Assembly (NCBI GenBank): GCA_963969395.1
Contig: OZ017800.1
Coordinates: 16,462,479 to 16,526,478, forward strand
Source of the DNA: Pseudoscleropodium purum
Taxonomy: Eukaryota > Streptophyta > Bryopsida > Hypnales > Brachytheciaceae
Direction of reading: 5' to 3'
Length of the DNA stretch: 64,000 bases
Shown here: positions 25,383-36,203 of the stretch, piece by piece
Layout of the letters: each line of letters opens with the position of its first letter
How positions within the stretch are numbered: position 1 is the first letter of the stretch
Position numbers and translations under genes: made by a program
Notes under the pieces: generated by a model
Databases searched by the model: none
What the model saw: only the letters and a program-made list of their open reading frames with translations
What the model was told of the DNA's origin: nothing

Positions 25383-26011
25383 TTTTGTTGTCATGGTGAA
25401 AAACTCTCATATCAAGACTAGAAAAATTTATCTCTAAAAGTTATGCACAACAAAAGAATGATGGAAAATATAAGAAAATAGATACTTTGAAATTTTATTT
25501 TTTGAAGATAGTAAAGAACTTCAAATAATTCAAATCAAGTAAGCCATTTTTTCTATTTGTAAATATATAACTTAAAGATGCTTCTTCTCAACCATTTGCA
25601 TCTTTGCCAAGGTAGTGTACTTTGAGAACATGTCGAAGGTGAAGACTTTGCTATTTAAAAAAATCTCTTTATAGGTTGGTGTAACTTTAGTATAACTCCT
25701 TGTATCCCAATTTAGACTTTCAAATTTTCATTTTTGGATTGGAAACAATACTAAAGTTATTAAAATAAAGTGGTAATTCAATTAGGTGTAAAACTTCAAA
25801 ATAGCCAAGTAGACATCCAATCAAGGGCATTTTAAAAATAATAAAATGTTTTTTAAAAATTATATAGAAATATTTAATGTCTAAAATTGTCACATATACC
25901 TTCATTTCAAATTTCATAGGAAGAAAACATACGACACAAAAGTTATGAGCAAAAAACTACTTATCTAAGACTAAGGGGACAAAAAAAAGACAAGTGTTTC
26001 TTGCAATGACT
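25383..26011 (+). repeat. Repeat arm 1 (inverted with respect to 27517-28077)
   Basis: The stretch with ctagaaaaatttatctc, gatgcttcttctcaaccattt and gtaactttagtataactcc reappears in reverse complement at 27517-27930. It ends acaagtgtttcttgcaatgac, a terminus shared with the MITEs of this window. The best explanation is two opposite-facing copies of one element; the complete version is at 54622-55325. Confidence 0.75.
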
Positions 26012-26771
26012 TAATCACATTTCATGAGTATCAATGTTGATACTCTTATGACATTATATGACATTGTTATGAGGATCAAGAAACACTTCATGTTTTTGTC
26101 TTAGAAAGCCCAATTTTTGTATATAATTATAGCACTACTACCAATACTATATGTTTTCAATTTAGAACATTCAAAAATTGGTATGCTCCGTCCATTTCTT
26201 TGCAAATTCTTTAAAGACATGTTATATATTCTTCAAATGACTTTGGTTAAACCTTGAAGTATAAACATTCGAACAATTATTGAATCCCAATTGTAGAATT
26301 GAACTATGCCGAGCAATACCATAGAATACTACAAATTATTATGCAATCCTAAACCATAAATAGTAACTACAATGTCTTGGAAATTAGATTTTGAACATTT
26401 TTATTTCTAGAAATTAGAAGAAGAATGAAAAAAATAAACTAAAAATTGCCCATTTTCCCTAAACTTGAAGGTACTCCTTTTCAACTATTTGCATCTTTTG
26501 GAAAAAGAAATTGTATTCTTTGCACTTAAGCAAAGGTAGTGCACTTTGAGCACATGTAGAAGATAGATATTTTACTATTTTCAAAAATTCTCTTCATTGG
26601 CTTGTGTAACTTTTATTAGTAGAAAACATCATATTCCAGTTCTAACCTTGAAATTTGTTTTTTTGAATTGAAAATAGGATTAAAAAATACCAAATTGCCA
26701 AAGAAGACATCTAATCAAGGGCTATTTTAAAATGATAAAATGATTTTAAGAAAGTAAAAAAAATACTTAAT

Positions 26772-27512
26772 GGATCATTGCAAGAAACACCAATCCTATT
26801 CTTTGTCACAATTAGAGCGACATTGTTCTCTTCCAATATAATTTCTGAATTCCAAGTCCTAAGAACTTGAAATTTCTATTGGAGATGTCTAATTTGATGG
26901 ATGGTTATTAGATCCATTATTTTTTAGAAATTAAAAAAATTATTTTATATTTAATTTTTGCTTTTTTTAGTTTGTCACACTTTAAAATTTAGGGTTTTCT
27001 ACTACATTCAAAGTACCCAAATTGAATGATGTAGAATTGAAATTTTGGTGGTCTATTTCCACACTAGGTGGGCATATGACACACTAGGTGGGTACCAAGG
27101 GGCATCAAAAAAATATATTATTTTATGCCCTCTAGGTTCATGCAAATAGGGCTCTTTTGTACAAGCACTTTTGATCATTGAAAATGGTGTCAACTTCATT
27201 TTTTTGGTGAAATTTGATCACCATTAAGTCCTCTCAAATGGCCAATTTTTAGTTTTTTTTTGTTCATATTTATTATTTATTATTAATTTATACCTCATTA
27301 TTTCTATTTTTGTGACAATCTATCATTTTTTCCCATTGTACTATTTCAATACTTGCAAGTAGTCCATAGTACTTGCAAAGGTACTTTTAATCATTGATTT
27401 TCCAATCAACAGCTAAGATTGTTTTACTATGTAGTATTCATCATACTCTAGGGTAGAAATACAGATTTTGCCAAATGCTATAGATAATGCACAATGTTTC
27501 TTGCAATGACCC
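26772..27512. mobile_element. MITE with GGATCATTGCAAGAAACA ends and TAAT target duplication (741 bp)
   Basis: Left GGATCATTGCAAGAAACA and right TGTTTCTTGCAATGACCC are inverted repeats, with TAAT at 26768-26771 and 27513-27516. The interior is non-coding and is homologous (inverted) to 8693-9426 and (direct) to 39804-40534. Confidence 0.8.
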
Positions 27513-27516
27513 TAAT

Positions 27517-28077
27517 ATCTACACCTAATTGAATTATCAATTCATGTAAGTAACTTTAGTATTGTTTCCAACCCAAAAATATGAATTTGAAGGTCAAAAT
27601 TAGGATACAAAGAATTATACTAAGGTTATGCAAACCTACAAAGTGATTTTCTAAAATGATCAAAGTGTCCAACTTCCACATATATACTCAAAGTGCACTA
27701 CCTTAGTACATGTATAGAGCCCAGTGTAGAGAACACAATTTTGATTTCCCAAAGATGCAAATGGTTGAGAATAAGCATCTTCAAGTTAGAAAAATTGGTT
27801 TATTTTATTTGAATTATTTGAATATTTTATTATTGTCTAAAAACCAAATTCCAAAATATCCATTTTTTTACATTTTTATCATTCTTTCAGTCTTTTGTTG
27901 GGCATAACTTTTTGAGATATAAATTTTTCTAGGCCTGAATTTTCATACATGTACTATTTTGAATGTTTTACAATTTTTCTATATTTTATTCTATTTAAAA
28001 AAATTATTCCAAAAGTCATAGTATTCTAGTACTTAGGCCGTTTTGAGCCCCAAATTGCAAGTGTTTCTTGCAACTAC
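27517..28077 (-). repeat. Repeat arm 2, inverted copy of arm 1
   Basis: Reverse complement of the 25383-25800 stretch over about 410 bp, then a segment whose reverse complement matches 36214-36357 (tgacttttggaata, acattcaaaatagta). It ends gtgtttcttgcaactaccc. The two arms with a MITE between them could fold into a long hairpin if transcribed. Confidence 0.75.
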
Positions 28078-30239
28078 CCAACTCACCAAATTAAAGCTCA
28101 TATTGGATCTTTCACTTGTTTATAACAAGAGTAATAAATAGATTTCCTTTTGGTGATCTCACCTTGAAATAGCCTTATTCATAATCAACCAATTTAAGAC
28201 CCACTTTTGGAACATGTTAAAATATGCTAGGGCCTTTGACTTTGGTGTATATGGGGCCTCATTTGAAGAGCTTGCAACTAAAGGTTTCCCTTTATTAAGT
28301 GAACAATGCAATAGTATTTTAAGCCCAAATGCACCACATATCATCATGGTCAAGCATTGAAGGCTATTGTGTAGATGCTCCTAGAGCATCTACACTACTA
28401 CACTTCAAAAAGCACATACCAAGTAGGTGATAGAGGGCTCAACAAATGTAGTTTGGATAAGCAATTCAAGGAATTTCTATTACAACACTCAAGATCAACT
28501 CATCACAAGTTCAATTTATTTGCAAGATCCCTAGTCATGAATTGCTAAAATAGTAGTTATTTGCATAATTAGCAATGCTTGGTTGGCCTTATATTTAAAG
28601 CACCAAGTTATACTTGCCTCAACCACATCTAATACAATTAATCTCTAAACTTTCAAGTACACCTTAAATGGATTTGGGTAGGTTTTTATGGTCTCAATAC
28701 TCATTGTGATTTTTTGAAACTTTTTTAGAAGATAAAAAATGAATTATTTTTCTAGGAATATAATCTTTATTTCAAGTAATTGGTATCCCAAGAACAAAAG
28801 ATATGCCATCTTTAGCCCCAAACCAAGTTATTGGATTGCACAAAAAAAATCACAAAAAGTCAAAATAACTTTTTTTTTAAATTTCATTTTTCGTAGAAAA
28901 TATTTTATTCTACTTAGAAAGATTTTTCATTCATTCTATTTGAATTAGTGATGAAAAAGTTATAGGCAATCTTGTTTTTCAAGCAATCTAAGCATCTATT
29001 CGAAAAAATAACTTGTAGGATTGATTTTTGAGAGCAATGTTTGCATTTTTTCAAAAAGTATGTTCAATAGGGTTTACTTAGCTTGCTAGAACAATCTCAC
29101 CATTGGAATTAGTGATTTTCAATCCCATCTTAGATCTAATAACAATTTAGTTTTCTTTTCAATCTTGAACCTATTTTTCCTTAATAATTATTTAAGGAAT
29201 GAAAATCAGTTGTATGTTTTTGGAATTTTCTTCTTAGAATTTCAACTTTATTCTTCAACAAAAATAATAAGAAATTCAAATTTGGAGTGCAAAAAGTTTA
29301 AATTAGGAAGATTCAAGGCCTTCAGATCGGATCAAGTAAGGTGCAAAAACTTCCAATTTCTTCACTTCAAATGCAAATATCTTGTAATATACATTCTCAA
29401 AGTTTTTGAAACTTCTTTCACACATTTTTATACTAATATATGGCAAGATCCTACAGTTAAATGTTCAAATAAAGAATTTCTAATGTTTTTAGCACTTTGC
29501 AATAAAAATGGCAATTTTGGGTGTTTTTTGATGAAAAAAAATGCTTTGGAAGTTTATGGGTTAAGAAGCTATGTCAAGAAAATGATATCTAATGTTCCAT
29601 TGCTTTGTGAAGATGCAAGGGCCCACGAGCATAGGGTTTTGACCCAATGTTCGGTGAGAACCATAGCTTAATTCATTGTTAAAATGTTTGTGTGTGTATT
29701 GTCTTCTGAGTGGATAATGAGAGAATGTGCATTGCAGGTGAATGTGAGCAAAGTAACCCAATTTCATTTTTTTTTTAAATCCCTAACACAACCTCCTCCA
29801 AACCCGAACCCAAACCAAATCCAAACCTAAACTCTAACTGGCCCCCTATTTGTAATTTCCAAATGTATTGTCTACAACAAACGATATGGGTGAACTTTCA
29901 TAGTTTTGTATTTGCAGTGTTTTCAATATCCATGTTGTGTATCCATATCTATATCATATTTCAATATCCATACCGTATTGTATTTCTGATAAACATATCC
30001 ATATCGTATTTCTGAAATTAGTTGAAATTCAGATGTATGGCACTACGGTTGGATCTGAAATTTGTAAATGAATCTAAAATTCAAATCTATGGCAGGGGGT
30101 GAGTGTGGGATTTTTCTTAAAACCCAATTGATGTCTCTTATTGTGTCCTGGGGGCAGGAAGAGGCCAAACCACATGTACATGTAATCACATAAGATAGTT
30201 AGCTTTTGGAATTGGGAAAAAACCCAAGGGAAAATTTCA
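28078..30239. other. AT-rich repeat DNA of segment copy 1
   Basis: No gene. The sequence matches 41085-44000 in the sister segment and, more distantly, 56600-57350; a reverse-complement relative lies at about 61670-61830. The 168-codon frame at 29165-29671 is interrupted in the sister segment and looks like chance. Confidence 0.6.
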
Positions 30240-30480
30240 AAAAAATATTAATTTAGAGTAAAAGAGTAGAGAGGAAAAAAACACAGATTCAGTTGAAATA
30301 TTGTGGCAGCGATAGAAGCCACCTTATCTGGAACTTGTTCAAGTTGCGAATTGGGTGCTCCAAGTTCCTGTCATGAAGAGAAGCTCCTGATCCAATCCTT
30401 TGCTTCATAGATCTTTCCAGTCCACACAGCAAGGATCAAAAAAGAAGCTCCATGAAATTTGTATTAGTGGAAAATTGAAT
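30240..30480 (-). pseudogene. Possible captured gene fragment, also at 43990-44225
   Basis: A less AT-rich island inside the repeat DNA, notably better conserved between the two segment copies than its surroundings. Read on the minus strand it gives ILAVWTGKIYEAKDWIRSF followed by a stop, reminiscent of chromo-barrel or Tudor-type domain text. The length (under 30 residues before a stop) does not allow a firm family call. Confidence 0.3.
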
Positions 30481-31012
30481 CTTCTTGTTCTCCTAACTTT
30501 TGAGTGTACATTGTCCAAAAAAATTCAAGAAAATGACATAAAAGCTATGGTTTTTTCAAAATAAAAGATAATTTAATTCAATTTTTTTATTCATGAAAAC
30601 TTTGAAATTTAATAACTTTCACACCATAGGTTTAAACACCACAAATCAAAGTCCATGCACCCCTCCTTGCAAAGAGCTTTCAAGTAATACTAAGAATGCC
30701 ACCAAACACCTCACGGTTTGTTAAATTTCAACGTATTAAGCAAAACAAAACAAATAACCTAATTTTAAGGTATAGACTAGTGTGCCCTATGCCATTACCA
30801 CAATCAAAATAAACGTTAAATAAATTTCAATTTTTCAATTCCAAAATCATAGGAACTAAAATGCATGAAGGAGTGCACTGGCATTGCTATGGTGGGGATA
30901 TGGCCACTACAACAATAACATGGAGTAATAAATAAATAAAGCATCTGTAACAACCATCCAACCTAGTCAATAGGGCACTTAACCCATATTAATCCATAAA
31001 CGATGCTAAGGA

Positions 31013-31475
31013 CCTTTTAGGGCCAATGAATGACAAAGAATCTCTCCACTTAGGACAAAACTTCAACTATTCATCCTTCAAATTCAGTGTGAAAAGGGGA
31101 GGTCTCCTACACTAGTTTGACTTCCAATAAGTGCTTTGGCATTTTGTAAGCCAAAAATTCATATGGTATGAAAACAAATGAATTTCATAGTGACCAACTC
31201 ATCCTTTAACAATACTAAAGACATTTTCCATCCAGTGAATGACAAAGAATCTCTCCATGCCGGTAGCATACAGAAGTGCAACTATTCATCTTCCAAATTT
31301 TGTGTGAAAAGGGAAGGTCCTCTCCAATAATTTGAATTCCAATAAGTGCTTTTGCATTTTTTTATGCCAACAATTCCCATATTACCCAAACAGATGAGTT
31401 CCACGGTGACTATTCATTTGGAGGATGAATAGTTGCACTTCTGTCCATCCTGCATGGACAGATTCTTTGGCGTTC
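31013..31475. repeat. Direct and inverted repeats in the P450 upstream region
   Basis: A block starting gaatgacaaagaatctctcc at about 31027 recurs at about 31238, each followed by an actattcatc and a ccaataagtgctttggcatt-like stretch. A third, inverted piece (gatgaatagttgcacttctgtcc to ttctttgg) lies at about 31421-31475. The same arrangement exists upstream of the second P450, where a 1-kb insertion separates the direct copies. Confidence 0.75.
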
Positions 31476-31647
31476 AGCGGGAGGAAAACGTGCTCAGCAT
31501 CTTAATTCCTGCCACACATACATCCCAAGCTATTTTGGACTGTTCCTGCCTCAAACTGACGACGCCTTGTCTGGAGAACCAACTCGCCTTTGTCGCAATC
31601 TGTACCAGAGCTCAAGTCCTCAACTTCAAGTACAATAGGTGTCGGCC

Positions 31648-34600
31648 ATGGCTTCGACTACTGAGACTCTAATTTCGGTAAGTTCAACGCTCTTCTACCT
31701 TCCTTCGACTTGGAACTTTTGTCCGGCCAGGTCTCCGTATAATTCGATCTGTTTGATCTGGCTTGTCAGTTCAGAATTACATTCCAAAACTTTGTCAAGA
31801 GCTAGTACTTTGGGGAGCATCTCCTAGTCAGGTCGGTACAAACCTGTAAAATAGAGTCACAAGATCTGATGCACAGGGAGATCATCTGTAGTTTCCCACA
31901 AGGGGGTATTCAAGATTTCCCAGATGATTTTGGACTGGGAGCAGGGGACTCCAGGAACTATCAGAGATACTTGGTCGTCCTCAATTTCGATAAACTGGCT
32001 TAATTCACACCAGACTTTGCCACTTTGGAGGACGCGCAGCTTGAAACTTAAAAAACTAAACCAGTCCTACTTTCTAAAGCTGTGAGTGAGTGAACGCTAC
32101 AATTTCTGGTTCCAAGAATCAGGACAATTTAACATCAAGTTTGTTAAATTGGCGCATTCCACGACTTCGGCACTTTCAGGCCGCGCGGCTTGAAACGTAA
32201 ACCTACACCTGACCTTGACGGTTGAACTTTGTTTAGCTCTGTGTCACAATTTTGTGTCACAGGACCACGCCAATTGAACGAAACTGCCGATTTGAACGAA
32301 ATTGACACTCCCTTGAATGTTTGCAGGGGGTGGCTGTGGCGTTGGTGGTGATCTATGCAAGCTGGCTGCTATGGAGACGACGATGCAAGTTGTATGGAAA
32401 CTTGCCACCAGGGCCACGACCGCTGCCCATTCTGGGATCGTTGCATTTGTTGGGCACGCGTCCGCACCGCAACTTGTCGGAGTTGGCTTCGCAGTATGGT
32501 CCGCTCATGTCCATGTGGCTGGGGCAGCGCCTCTGCATCGTGGCGAGCACGGCGGAGGCGGCCAAAGAGTTTCTCAAGATCCAGGATGCCAACTTCGCCT
32601 TCCGCCCCTCGATGCGAGCTGTCGAAGTCCTTCTACCTGGAGGTGCGCATTCCCTTCTCCTACACCCCATTTTGTATAAGGAAAACAGAAATTGGAAGAG
32701 GGCAGTCCTCAAATTGTAAAGCAAGAACGAAAACTTGCAAAATGATTGAATGTTCCACAATTCCTGGTTAGAAGAGAAGAGAACCTGGAATCCACGCTCG
32801 AAGTCCTAATTCTTGGTTTGAATGGAAGGATCTCGCATCACAACTCGAAAGTCTAATTCGTCAGCGAAGTCCATCCCAAAAATGTAGTCGGGAATTGACA
32901 AGATTGCATGAACTGTGCCTTGAAACAAAAATTCAGGGCAAACCAGCCAAAAACCTCAGGTTTTGTAGAATTTTGCAGCAAGTTATGTATTACATAACCA
33001 ATGAGTTATGAGTTGTAACTTGTGATGATGATGGTGATGGGTTGCCAATGGAACAGTGGCATGTTAGCATTTCAAAAACAACAACCAGTTATGGGTTGGT
33101 GTGTTTCTTTCATTTCTTTCATTTTTACCTGAATTAGTAAATTTATTGAATTGTGGATAGATAATTTGCCTAGACATATGAAATAGCTCATAATTTGTAA
33201 CAAGCTATCGGTTGTAACTTTCATTGTAACTATCTGTTCGGTGGTCTTTGTGACTTGCCTTGAAGTGAACTATTGAATGTTGAATTTGTTACTTGGTTCA
33301 GTTGGTTTAGGTACTCATTGGTGTCAATTTTGTGAACTTGGTGGAATTCCACGGCTTCGGTGATTTTGATGTAGACATCTAGATATACTAATAATAATGA
33401 TTAGGGTTGCGTTACATTTAGTACTTCTAAAGTAACCTCATTACTTGACTCAGTCTAATTCTCATTGAGTTGACAAATAGTGTTTAGGCTAACATTTAGT
33501 GTTGGCAATATTAGTCAAGCATTTTTATACTTTTATTACACTATATATCAACATGAATACCTCAAAAAGTTATAAAATAGCTGGCAAACAATGTTCTTGT
33601 TGACATTTGTGTTAGAGTTTGTAATTAGTGTTGCAAGAACTAAATATCACTATTAGTGCAATACTTCTTTTTAGAACCTTTGTGTCGATGAAGGAGGCAC
33701 AATTTTTTTGCATCCAAAATGTTGCCCACATGGAAAAATTGACAATTGCTACTAATCCATTTCACTCTTGACAATTCAGATATGGTATTTCATGACATTA
33801 CACCTCCACTTCGACACTTGCGGAAAATCATTGTGACAGAGCTCATGTCCACAAAGCAGTTAGAATCCTCTCGATACATTCGAATGGAAGAAATGGCATT
33901 TGCACTCCGCAAAATAGCCAACGAGAATGGACCTTGTTGTGTAAATGCACACATGAACACCATGACCACGAATGTCTTATCACGCATGATCTTCAATAAA
34001 CATTTCTTGGGTGTGGAATCTGAACGAGATGGTGGCACTAAAATGGTCCAGGTAGTGATGTTTGTTATGTTTTTCCAAAATTTTTAAAATTTCCAAGATT
34101 TTCAAATATGGTAAGATTGCTATGAATTTCACTCCTTCAAACTCCTCTTTCGAGTCAATATCATTGGAAGTGTTCTTTACTACAAATTTTAACTTTTGAT
34201 AGCCATTGTTGGTAGAACATTCAAGATTGTCCAATTGTTTAGTAGAAATATACTTCTCTTTTGGGTCATTTTGACATTTAGGGGGTAGAATTTCTACTCT
34301 ACTTGCTAAGCTCTTTGAAAAGTTTTGTTATTGAAATTAGCCAAGAATTCCTCTACTTGCCATTTGACTAAAATTCATGCAATTGTTTTGGGTTGGATTC
34401 AGGAATTCATAGAGATTGTGAAAAGATTGACTTCATGTTATGGTGCTACTTTCATTGGAGACTACTTCAATGTTCCAAAGTGGTTTGACCCTCAAGGGTT
34501 AGATAAACAATTTCAAAAGCTTCGAACTTGCATCAATAGCTTCTACAAGAAGATGATTGATGAATACAAGGAAGATCAAAGGCGGATGCCCTTCGAAGAA

Positions 34601-36203
34601 AGAAAGAAAACACTCCTTGATATTTTCTTGGAGCAATTGGATTTCCCAGAGAACGGAGTTACTGAGGAACACATCAAAGGAGTCATTTACGTAAGTAATT
34701 CCAAAAATACAAATATAAGATTTTATATCTACATTTCTAAATCTAGACCTATGATTAATGTTTTCAAATTCATAACTATTATTAAGAATTTAAAGTCAAG
34801 TCTTGGCACATGAAGATCAAACTTTGAAAATTCATAACTTCCATATATGATATTTTATATCAAGCTAATTGATACTTGAAAATTAGGTGTCAAATTGCAT
34901 TGAAATCATCTTTCAATTGCTATTGAGACCATCAACAACTAAGTTAATCTAATCATTATGATTGTTGGTACACTCAATTGTTTGAACAATTGCTCATAAC
35001 AACTTGTTCTTTTGGAATTGCAATATAATGCACTCGCATTTTTTTTTAAATGAATTCTTCAAATCTGAAAATTATCATTCAAGAAGTGGATAATAATATC
35101 AAAGATTAAAAATAATTGGTATGATTGATAATGACAAACTCACTTTTATGCTTTCAAATATAGAATTTTGTGGCTTCATTTACCACTAATTTGAAATTTG
35201 AAAGAGGATAGACTTTCAAAGATCCATATCCAATAGTTTGGCCCTTCCTTTATATTCTTTCATTCTAATGTTGAATATATATTGCCTCCTAAACTTACTC
35301 TCTAATCCATTATTGCTTGAAATCATAAACACTCATGCCATGATTGAGTTACTCCAGTAACAAATTCTTATCCTTCAACTCTCAATTACTTGAAACCATG
35401 TGCATATGCAAGATGTTTTAACATGAACTCTAAGTCTATAATTGCTTCAAACCATATGCACTTGTAAGAAGATGTGACATAAATTCCAATCCCTATAAAT
35501 CTCTAGTCTTAGAAGTGCTTGAATTGTAGATGCATGGAATGATTGACTTGTGCACATGCATTTTTTTTATTTCCAGGATTTTTTAGGAGCAGGGACAGAG
35601 ACAACAACAGTGACAACCGAGTGGGCCATGGCCGAGGTTCTTCACAATCCAACAATACTAACTAAGGCAACCTTAGAGCTTGACCGTGTAGTTGGCTTAA
35701 ACTGTTTTGTGCAAGAATCTGACCTCCCTCACCTCAAGTACCTCCAAGCCATTGTCAAAGAGACACTCCGTTTGCATCCTCCCATTCCATTTGTGGTCCT
35801 ACATATGAACAAGGATGCAACCAAAGCTTTTGGCTATGACATCCCCGCACAAACACGGTTGTTTGTGAACTTGTGGGCCATTGGGCGCAACAACAATAGT
35901 TGGGAGAAGTCTCTAGAGTTTATTCCGGAGAGGTTTTTGGAGGGAGGAGAGAATGTAGCAACAGAGTTTTTTGGGCAACATTTTGAATTGTTGCCATTTG
36001 GGTCAGGTCGGCGACAATGTCCTGGGATGGGGTTGGCAGCCGTGGCAGTGCCTTTGCAAGTAGCAAGCTTGCTACATGCATTCAAGTGGAATGCAAAGGA
36101 GGTGGAGGTGGATGAAGCAAGGCTTACAACTACACTACCATTGCGACAACCCTTGGTTGTGGCAACAAAAACGAGGTTGCCATTGCATTTGTACCAAGGA
36201 TAG
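31648..36203 (+). CDS. Cytochrome P450, CYP71 clan (A-type), 5 exons, 510 aa, intact
   Basis: ER-anchored heme monooxygenase working with NADPH-P450 reductase; the substrate cannot be told from sequence. Exons by eye: 31648-31677, 32327-32642, 33780-34051, 34403-34690, 35577-36203; phases agree and give 510 codons plus TAG. Signal anchor about 10-27, proline-rich hinge PPGPRPLPILG, I-helix AGTETT at 307-312, ExxR (ETLR) at 364-367, PERF at 419-422, heme loop FGSGRRQCPG at 443-452 with ligand Cys450. The 10-codon first exon is supported by its ATG, its GT donor and conservation of the flank in the second copy. Odd: at the C-helix, where the family has YGxYWRxxRK, it reads PPLRHLRK, so the usual Trp is Leu126. 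Nearest by feel are flavonoid-hydroxylase-like A-type P450s (ESSRYIRMEEM text), but a specific family is not claimed. Confidence 0.9.

Noticed and set aside
29165..29671. 168-codon open frame in AT-rich repeat DNA
   Set aside because: The aligned sister segment has indels and stops in the same frame; composition is typical of AT-rich non-coding DNA (Lys/Asn/Phe-rich).
31433..31827. Short open frames 5' of the P450 as separate genes
   Set aside because: They overlap the repeat-bearing leader, exon 1 and intron 1 of the P450 and have no domain content.
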